Of a DNA stretch of 35,653 bases, positions 30,014 to 35,653 are shown one piece after another. Position 1 is the stretch's first letter. Each line of letters begins with the position of its first letter. The notes under the pieces were generated by a model. That model was not told the DNA's origin. It ran no database searches and saw nothing but the letters and a program-made list of their open reading frames with translations. Position numbers and translations under genes: made by a program. The DNA comes from Bacteroidia bacterium (GTDB lineage Bacteria > Bacteroidota > Bacteroidia > JADZBD01): NCBI GenBank assembly GCA_020054095.1, contig JAGVMA010000047.1, forward strand, positions 1 through 35,653, in the 5' to 3' direction.

Positions 30014-31450
30014 TTATTGTCCTTGCCCAAGTGAAAAGGCCGCTTTTCCATCAAACGCATATAGGTTTTCTGTTTTAATGGCATCTATGTTTTGATCCAA
30101 AGCAGATTTTAGTAAATCAATTATATGCGATTTGTTAATTTCTGCGCCATCTGTTGGTTTAAAACGGCAGCGCCAGTGGTCGGTGCAAAAAGTTTCTTTA
30201 AAGCCATCGGGCCACACTTTTATACCGCGATTGGTTATCATCGATAGTTTGATGTTGTTTTTTTCTATCGCTTTAATTTTTGCCGCTAATTCATTTGAGT
30301 CGCTTCCGGCCCAGTGTACAAATACATCTACACCTACAAGCTCTTTTTTAGCAGCCGCTTTACGTTTGTATTTAGGCAGATTTAGCGATTTGCTATTTGC
30401 AAACGAAACAGCTTTAAGTATTGTAGGTTTTTTGCCCAAATTTGCAATCACTGCTTTTGCAAACTCTTTAGTTCCTACTTTTTGTTTACTTGTACCTTCT
30501 TTAAAAATGTCGTAAGTATGAGTTCCTTCTTCGAGGGTTTTTAGCCAAGCGTTTTGAACTTTTTCCGCCACATCGGTTTGCCCTATATGATTAAGCATCA
30601 TAACTGCACCTTGCAATAAGCCCGATGGGTTTGCCAAGTTTTGCCCCGCTCTGCGAGGAGCAGAGCCGTGTATAGCCTCAAACATAGAGCACTCCTCGCC
30701 AATATTTGCCGAGCCTGCTAAACCAACCGAACCGGTAATTTGTGCTGCAACATCGCTCAACACATCTCCATACAAGTTAGGCATCACAATTACATCAAAT
30801 GCTTCCGGTGTGTCGGCCATTTTCGCGGCTCCTATGTCAATAATCCAATGCTCGTTTTCTATTTCGGGATATTCTTTAGCAATTTCATCAAACACTTGAT
30901 GAAATAAGCCATCCGTCTGTTTCATAATATTATCTTTAGTAAAACAGGTTACCTTTTTTCTGTTTTGCTGCTTAGCATATTCAAAAGCATAACGCACAAT
31001 TTTTTCGCAACCCGGTCTGCTAATTAACTTTAGGCATTGCACCACTTCATCTGTTTGCTGATGCTCAATGCCGGCATATAAATCCTCTTCGTTTTCGCGG
31101 ATAATCACAATATCCATGGTTGGGTGCTTAGTTTTAATAAACGGATGTAAGCTCATGCATGGTCGCACATTAGAATATAAGCCGAGGAATTTCCTTGTTG
31201 TTACATTCAAGCTTTTATAACCACCGCCTTGTGGAGTGGTAATGGGTGCTTTTAAGAAAATCTTATTACGTCTTATTATATCCCATGCTTCGGGTGCTAT
31301 ACCTGCGGTATTGCCCGCTAAGTAAACTTTTTCGCCTACTTGTATTTCTTCAATTTCAATTTTAGCACCTGCCGCTAAAATAATTTCGAGCGTGGCATCC
31401 ATAATTTCAGGGCCTATTCCATCGCCTTTTGCTACTGTGATTTTTGTCAT
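30014..31450 (-). CDS. icd: NADP-type isocitrate dehydrogenase (Thermus-like long form)
   Basis: 478 aa from the ATG at 31450 (MTKITVAKGDGIGPEIMDAT); a longer frame from 31486 lacks support. It oxidatively decarboxylates isocitrate to 2-oxoglutarate. Family motifs: LNVTTRKFLGLYSNVRPCMS, IIRENEEDLYAGIEH, the metal-binding MPNLYGDVLSDVAAQITGS and the cofactor region FEAIHGSAPRRAGQNLANP. A C-terminal extension (about 345-478, FVHWAGSDSNELAAKIKAIE) is the extra domain of the long Thermus-type enzymes. It heads the minus-strand run and is divergent from the LysR gene. Confidence 0.94.
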   Translation of the reverse strand: MTKITVAKGDGIGPEIMDATLEIILAAGAKIEIEEIQVGEKVYLAGNTAGIAPEAWDIIRRNKIFLKAPITTPQGGGYKSLNVTTRKFLGLYSNVRPCMSLHPFIKTKHPTMDIVIIRENEEDLYAGIEHQQTDEVVQCLKLISRPGCEKIVRYAFEYAKQQNRKKVTCFTKDNIMKQTDGLFHQVFDEIAKEYPEIENEHWIIDIGAAKMADTPEAFDVIVMPNLYGDVLSDVAAQITGSVGLAGSANIGEECSMFEAIHGSAPRRAGQNLANPSGLLQGAVMMLNHIGQTDVAEKVQNAWLKTLEEGTHTYDIFKEGTSKQKVGTKEFAKAVIANLGKKPTILKAVSFANSKSLNLPKYKRKAAAKKELVGVDVFVHWAGSDSNELAAKIKAIEKNNIKLSMITNRGIKVWPDGFKETFCTDHWRCRFKPTDGAEINKSHIIDLLKSALDQNIDAIKTENLYAFDGKAAFSLGQGQ

Positions 31451-31512
31451 GATGTTGCGTTTTTTTTGATTTAACGATGCAAACATGCGGCAATAAATTC
31501 ATATATTTTTAT

Positions 31513-31536
31513 TTATATTTGTAATGTAAAACATAA
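31513..31536. promoter_or_regulatory. Palindrome overlapping a -7 box between icd and lysR
   Basis: TTATATTT (31513-31520), 8-nt spacer, AAACATAA (31529-31536), nearly perfect dyad symmetry. TATATTTG (31514-31521) inside it is a -7 element for the LysR gene, whose ATG is 24 nt downstream. Such dyads are what LysR proteins bind, so autoregulation and control of divergent icd are plausible. Confidence 0.5.
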
Positions 31537-31545
31537 AATTATTTT

Positions 31546-32469
31546 ATGAATTATACTTTAAACCAGTTACAGATATTTTTAAAAATAGTTCAAACCAATA
31601 GTATTACTAAGGCATCTGAAGAGTTGCACTTAACACAACCTGCGGTTTCTATTCAACTGAAAAATTTTCAAAATCAGTTTGAAATTCCGCTTACCGAAGT
31701 TGTTGGTCGTAAAATTTTCATTACCGATTTCGGGCACGAAATTGCACAATCTGCCGAGGCAATTTTAAATCAGGTTTATGCAATAAATTATAAAACACTT
31801 GCCCATAAAGGACAGTTGGCGGGCAGATTAAAGCAGTCTGTGGTTTCAACAGGTAAATATGTGATGCCTTACTTTTTATCAGAATTTATGAAGCAACACT
31901 CTGGCATTGAACTAATGATGGATGTAACGAACAAAAGTAAAGTGATTGACAGCTTGGAGAATAACGAAGTTGATTTTTCACTCGTTTCCATTTTGCCACC
32001 ACATCTTAATGTAGAAAAACTGGAGTTGCTCCAGAATAAACTGTTTTTAGTGGGAAAATCCACATCCGATTTGGATAAGAAAGAGTACACTAAAAAAATA
32101 TTTAATGACTTGCCTATTATTTTTAGAGAAAAGGGATCGGGCACGAGGCAAGCAATGGAGCAGTATTTTGAGCAAAGTAAAATTACAGTTCAAAAAAAAA
32201 TGGAGCTCACATCTAATGAGGCTGTTAAGCAGGCATTGCTCGCTGGCTTGGGCTATTCTATCATGCCATTAATCGGCATAAAAAACGAGTTACACAATGA
32301 GGAACTACGAATAATAAAAGTGCAAGGATTACCGATTAAGACCATGTGGACATTGGTGTGGCCAAGAGGCAAGAAACACTCTCCGGTAGCCACTGCGTTT
32401 TTAGATTTTATACAAAAGGAAAAAACAAAAATTGTATCATCTAATTTTAGCTGGTATGAGCAGTATTAA
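31546..32469 (+). CDS. LysR-family transcriptional regulator (CbbR/CysB-like)
   Basis: 307 aa, typical length. The N-terminal winged helix-turn-helix is MNYTLNQLQIFLKIVQTNSI, then TKASEELHLTQPAVSIQLKN. The effector-binding domain (about 90-295) follows: SVVSTGKYVMPYFLSEFMKQ, EVDFSLVSILPP, IFREKGSGTRQAMEQYF and KQALLAGLGYSIMPLIG. These are close to the CbbR/CmpR/RbcR group that controls carbon-fixation and bicarbonate-uptake genes. It is divergent from icd, the head of the run containing sbtA, so bicarbonate or carbon status may be its signal; this is inference. Confidence 0.92.
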   Translation: MNYTLNQLQIFLKIVQTNSITKASEELHLTQPAVSIQLKNFQNQFEIPLTEVVGRKIFITDFGHEIAQSAEAILNQVYAINYKTLAHKGQLAGRLKQSVVSTGKYVMPYFLSEFMKQHSGIELMMDVTNKSKVIDSLENNEVDFSLVSILPPHLNVEKLELLQNKLFLVGKSTSDLDKKEYTKKIFNDLPIIFREKGSGTRQAMEQYFEQSKITVQKKMELTSNEAVKQALLAGLGYSIMPLIGIKNELHNEELRIIKVQGLPIKTMWTLVWPRGKKHSPVATAFLDFIQKEKTKIVSSNFSWYEQY

Positions 32470-32533
32470 ATTAGTTAGGCTTTATGCTTTTGTTAAACAA
32501 CAAAAATCATTTTTAATGTACACCCAAATCAAT

Positions 32534-32541
32534 TACATTTG
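32534..32541 (+). promoter_or_regulatory. -7 element of the arginine decarboxylase gene
   Basis: TACATTTG, an exact TAnnTTTG match, 46 nt before the ATG at 32588. The -33 position reads TTTT rather than TTTG. Confidence 0.5.
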
Positions 32542-32587
32542 CAATAAATAGCAAATCTGGCTTAGTTGGATTCTAAAACAAAACCGC

Positions 32588-33982
32588 ATGAAAACAAAGT
32601 ATATTGACTTAATCCAGCAAACATTTAACTTTCCGCAAGAAGGTTTTAGGGTAGAGGATAACCAGCTTTATTTTAATGATATTCCACTTATGGATATAAT
32701 AAAGCAATATGGAACACCCTTGAAAATATCGTATTTGCCAAAAATTGCATCGCAAATAGAAAAGGCGAGAAAGATGTTTAAAGTTGCAATGGCTAAATCG
32801 GATTACAAGGGAACTTATACTTATTGCTATTGTACAAAGAGCTCACATTTCTCTTTTGTATTAGAAGAAGTGCTGAAAAATGGAGCTAATATTGAGACTT
32901 CATCGGCTTTTGATATTCCTATAGTAAAAGAACTTTGCAAAAAAGGGCTCATAACTAAGGATACTTACATTGTTTGTAACGGCTACAAGCGCGAAAACTA
33001 CCAGCAAGAAGTAGTGCAGCTTATTAATGATGGATTTAACGTAATTCCGGTGCTCGACCATAAGGGCGAACTCGATTATTATAAGAAAAACGTAAAAACT
33101 AAAACCAAAATTGGTATCCGCATCGCATCTGAAGAAGAGCCATCGTTTGAGTTTTACACCTCTCGCTTGGGCATCCGATATAAAGAGATAGTAGATTTTT
33201 ATAAAGAAAAAATAAAGGGCGATCCTAAGTTTGAACTGAAAATGCTCCATTTTTTCATAAACACTGGCGTAAAAGACTCCATTTACTATTGGACAGAATT
33301 AGCTAAATGCCTCAATGTTTATGCAGATTTAAAAAAAATATGCCCTGAGTTAGATTCGCTTAACATTGGCGGTGGCATGCCTATACGTACATCGCTTGGT
33401 TTTGAATTTGACTACGAGTATATAATTGAAGAGATTATATCACAGATAAAATCGTTTTGTAAACAACATAAAATCAAAGAACCGAATATATTTACTGAGT
33501 TTGGTTCGTTCACTGTTGGTGAAAGCGGTGCAGCCATTTACTCAATTTTAGACCAAAAAAACCAAAACGACAGAGAGAAATGGTACATGATTGATAGCTC
33601 TTTTATTACCACCTTACCAGATACCTGGGGGATAAACCAGCGCTTTATATTATTAGCCATAAACCATTGGAACAGAGAGTATCAACGAGTAAATGTTGGT
33701 GGGGTTACCTGCGATAGCATGGATTTTTATAATACCGAAGCTCATGCCAACCAAGTGTTTTTGCCTAAGTATAATAAAGACGATGAAGAGCCGCTGTATA
33801 TTGGCTTTTTTCATACAGGCGCTTACCAAGAATCGCTGGGTGGTTATGGAGGTATCCAACACTGCTTAGTGCCAGCCCCAAAGCATGTTCTTATTACTCG
33901 CGATGAAAATGGTGATGTAGTAACCAAACTTTTTGCCAAGGAACAGAGTTACAAGTCAATGCTTAAAATACTTGGGTACTAA
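32588..33982 (+). CDS. speA: Arginine decarboxylase, PLP-dependent (fold type III)
   Basis: 464 aa, the compact Bacteroidota form rather than the 650-aa E. coli SpeA. It converts arginine to agmatine and CO2 in polyamine synthesis. PLP barrel signs: YCYCTKSSHFSFVLEEVLKN (the Lys forms the Schiff base), GANIETSSAFDIPIVKEL, LHFFINTGVKD, SLNIGGGMPIRTSLG and FTEFGSFTVGESG. The C-terminal beta domain has VGGVTCDSMDFYN and GFFHTGAYQESLGGYGG. Related diaminopimelate or ornithine decarboxylases cannot be fully excluded, but length and motifs favour arginine. It follows the LysR gene by 118 bp with its own -7 box. Confidence 0.85.
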   Translation: MKTKYIDLIQQTFNFPQEGFRVEDNQLYFNDIPLMDIIKQYGTPLKISYLPKIASQIEKARKMFKVAMAKSDYKGTYTYCYCTKSSHFSFVLEEVLKNGANIETSSAFDIPIVKELCKKGLITKDTYIVCNGYKRENYQQEVVQLINDGFNVIPVLDHKGELDYYKKNVKTKTKIGIRIASEEEPSFEFYTSRLGIRYKEIVDFYKEKIKGDPKFELKMLHFFINTGVKDSIYYWTELAKCLNVYADLKKICPELDSLNIGGGMPIRTSLGFEFDYEYIIEEIISQIKSFCKQHKIKEPNIFTEFGSFTVGESGAAIYSILDQKNQNDREKWYMIDSSFITTLPDTWGINQRFILLAINHWNREYQRVNVGGVTCDSMDFYNTEAHANQVFLPKYNKDDEEPLYIGFFHTGAYQESLGGYGGIQHCLVPAPKHVLITRDENGDVVTKLFAKEQSYKSMLKILGY

Positions 33983-34032
33983 TGTAAATGTTCGTCTATA
34001 CAATAACCGATTTTGTGTGCATTTTTCGGAAT

Positions 34033-34060
34033 TTTGTATAAGAAAATAAATTTATATTTG
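34033..34060 (+). promoter_or_regulatory. Promoter of the tandem DUF4412-like genes
   Basis: TTTG at 34033-34036, a 16-nt spacer (slightly short) and TATATTTG at 34053-34060; the start codon is 40 nt downstream. Confidence 0.5.
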
Positions 34061-34100
34061 CTTTCACATTTTTTAAGCACGGAACAAGTTAAAATTCCCT

Positions 34101-34799
34101 ATGACTAAATTTCTCAGCAGTATTTTCATTAAAACTTATCTTGTTTTAGGTTTAGCAATAATTATCACCGTAAACTCCTGTTCCGGAGGCAGAAGTACTG
34201 GAACTGCCGAGGGTACTATAGAATACGAAGTTACCTACCCAAGTATGGATCCTAACGATTTAATGGGGCTTCCTGATAAAGCCATTTATCGCTTTAAAAA
34301 TGGAAATAGTATTACAGGTTTTTCAGGTATGATGGGCTTAGTTAACATAGTTTTTATAGCTTTTGACGAAACCAAAACAGCCAAGCAAACTTTACATTTG
34401 ATAGATAAAAAATATGTTGCCGATGTGGATTACAATCGTATTCAGCAAATGAATAAAGAGTTTATTACTGCCGTAAAAGAAGCTGATGGAACAAAAGATA
34501 TATGTGGCTATAAATGCAAAAAAGTGCAGGCTACTTTAAGTAACGGGAGCACTATTGATGCGTATTATACGCCTGAACTTGGTGTTAAAAATATTAACTG
34601 GTGCAATCCTTACGCTGATGTAAAAGGAGTGATGATGGAATTTGAGGTAGAAAAATATGGTATCACCATGAAAATTACCGCCAAAAAAGTTACCAAAGAA
34701 TCGGTTGATGATGAATCTTTTAATGTGCCGGCTGATTTTGATAAAACTTCCATCGATAAATTGAATAAAATTTTAGAAGACCTTAACCCCAATAAATAA
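34101..34799 (+). CDS. DUF4412/GLPGLI-like lipoprotein
   Basis: 232 aa. The signal sequence ends in a lipobox (TVNSC, Cys27), so it is lipidated. The mature protein starts GTAEGTIEYEVTYPSMDPND and has a hallmark ICGYKCKKVQATL strand pair, then MMEFEVEKYGITMKITAKKV. The plan matches its downstream neighbour and the DUF4412/GLPGLI families of periplasmic Bacteroidota proteins, whose function is unknown. It lies 8 bp before the next gene. Confidence 0.75.
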   Translation: MTKFLSSIFIKTYLVLGLAIIITVNSCSGGRSTGTAEGTIEYEVTYPSMDPNDLMGLPDKAIYRFKNGNSITGFSGMMGLVNIVFIAFDETKTAKQTLHLIDKKYVADVDYNRIQQMNKEFITAVKEADGTKDICGYKCKKVQATLSNGSTIDAYYTPELGVKNINWCNPYADVKGVMMEFEVEKYGITMKITAKKVTKESVDDESFNVPADFDKTSIDKLNKILEDLNPNK

Positions 34800-34807
34800 C
34801 AACCCCA

Positions 34808-35476
34808 ATGAAAAAAAATATTTTAACTATCGCATATAGCTTGCTGCTAACAACACTTGCGTTATCGCAAAACACATTTGAAGGTACCATCTCTTACACT
34901 ATGGATTTTCAAGGATTGCCGCCCGAAGCAGCCGCTTACATGGCAGGTGCCGAAACCAAAACGTATATAAAAGGAGATAAATCAAGGGCGGAATCTGTAA
35001 CGGCTTTCAGCACTACTATAATTATAACCGATGGCGCTGCAAAAACACAAGTGCGACTTATGGATGCTATGGGCCAGAAATACATGATAAAAACTTCGCT
35101 TGATGATTATAAAAAGAAATATAATCCGGATGACATAAAAGTAAAACTGATAGACGAAACCAAAACTATTGCCGGTTATAAATGTAAAAAAGCCGAGGTT
35201 ACCATGAAAGACAAAGATGGTAAGGAAAATCTCGTAATTGTCTGGTACAGCGATGAGGTACCAACTTATAAATCAGACTTTAAAATGTTTGGCGATATAC
35301 CCGGAATGCTGATGGAATATGAAATAAAACAACAAGGGATGACCATAAAATTTACATGCAAAAGCATCGTTAATGAAAAAATATCTGCAGATAAATTTGA
35401 AATCCCAAGCGGTTACCCCGAAACTACCGAAGAAGAATTAAAAAAGAACATGCAAAAAATGGGTGGCGGTAAATAG
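34808..35476 (+). CDS. DUF4412/GLPGLI-like secreted protein, paralog of the preceding gene
   Basis: 222 aa. A cleavable signal peptide (MKKNILTIAYSLLLTTLALS, then Q) takes the place of the neighbour's lipobox. Shared features: FEGTISYTMDFQGLPPEAAA, TIAGYKCKKAEVTM (compare the neighbour's ICGYKCKKVQATL), FGDIPGMLMEYEIKQQGMTI and a C-terminal PSGYPETTEEELKKNM tail. DIPGMLMEY is the counterpart of the GLPGLI motif. Probably periplasmic or outer-membrane associated, perhaps acting with its lipidated partner. Confidence 0.78.
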   Translation: MKKNILTIAYSLLLTTLALSQNTFEGTISYTMDFQGLPPEAAAYMAGAETKTYIKGDKSRAESVTAFSTTIIITDGAAKTQVRLMDAMGQKYMIKTSLDDYKKKYNPDDIKVKLIDETKTIAGYKCKKAEVTMKDKDGKENLVIVWYSDEVPTYKSDFKMFGDIPGMLMEYEIKQQGMTIKFTCKSIVNEKISADKFEIPSGYPETTEEELKKNMQKMGGGK

Positions 35477-35493
35477 TATTCCTTTCAAATTTT

Positions 35494-35528
35494 TAAAAAA
35501 TCCCGAGAAGTCCTTCAGGGATTTTTTT
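35494..35528 (+). terminator. Terminator of the DUF4412-like pair
   Basis: An A-run/CCC arm (35495-35504) pairs with GGG plus a T run (35518-35527), with an inner GAAG/CTTC hairpin. It ends the operon from 34101. The remaining 125 bases to the window edge show no gene. Confidence 0.75.
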
Positions 35529-35653
35529 ATCCCAATTGATTTTTATTTAGTTATTTAATCCTGAAAAACACCTACACCGGTTGATAACATTAGGAAAAAT
35601 TACTTAAATGAGGAGACAAAATCTGCAATGATTTTTAAATTTTTGGGGGGAAT

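Noticed and set aside
35531-35653. Replication-origin-like sequence near the window end
   Set aside because: Only a weak DnaA-box-like string; no box cluster and no dnaA or dnaN gene seen.
1-35653. CRISPR array, intact IS or prophage
   Set aside because: No regularly spaced repeats, transposase, integrase or phage structural genes were seen on either strand.

Overview
The window comes from the AT-rich chromosome of a Bacteroidota member, probably of the Chitinophagales/Sphingobacteriales/Flavobacteriales type. Evidence: two proteins with C-terminal type IX secretion (T9SS) sorting domains; many promoters with the Bacteroidota -7 element TAnnTTTG, several with a TTTG -33 box 19-20 nt upstream; almost no Shine-Dalgarno sequences; and rpmG followed by a small DUF4295/bL38-type gene and ftsY. 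No tRNA, rRNA, CRISPR array, intact IS or prophage was recognised. Most of the window is chromosomal housekeeping DNA.

Layout. 1-2895 (+): end of a glycosyltransferase, then a lipoprotein-gcvT-comB operon. 3038-3808 (+): a signal-less M15 peptidase. 3811-7368 (-): LuxR-type response regulator, ribonuclease Z, a T9SS protein, a STAS protein and a small membrane protein. 7546-11642 (+): prmC, rpmB, a secreted aminopeptidase P and a glycine-rich T9SS protein. 11643-14140 is the most accessory-looking part: a YdeI-like protein, a wrecked MNT nucleotidyltransferase next to an intact HEPN (HepT-like) gene, a probably frameshifted propeller lipoprotein, and a 571-bp repeat-rich gap. 14192-17777: rpmG, the bL38-type gene, ftsY, a beta-barrel protein (-) and lpd. 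17828-20401 (-): a TPR/SpoIIE-type phosphatase and a small STAS/SpoIIAA-like partner. 20480-25698: a bactofilin-like repeat protein, a P-loop kinase, an aldo/keto reductase, a DUF4139 protein, a YugP-type peptidase and Hsp20. 25733-31450 (-): a same-strand run of icd, two small paralogous proteins, a DUF6671 protein, an SbtA-type bicarbonate permease, arginase and a SUMF1-like protein. 31546-35476 (+): a LysR regulator divergent from icd, arginine decarboxylase and two tandem DUF4412/GLPGLI-like envelope proteins.

How the genes fit together. GcvT and Lpd are the T and L proteins of glycine cleavage (Lpd also serves 2-oxoacid dehydrogenases). PrmC, bL28, bL33, bL38 and FtsY serve translation and co-translational targeting. 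The STAS proteins and the SpoIIE-type phosphatase suggest partner-switching signalling. Arginase and arginine decarboxylase are two alternative routes for arginine. The icd-to-sbtA run, with a divergent LysR gene and no recognisable SbtB partner, is the best candidate for an undescribed module. The clearest evolutionary story is the 11.6-14.2 kb region. It lies in the interval separating rpmB from rpmG, which are usually adjacent in this phylum, and both genes carry nearly identical promoters.
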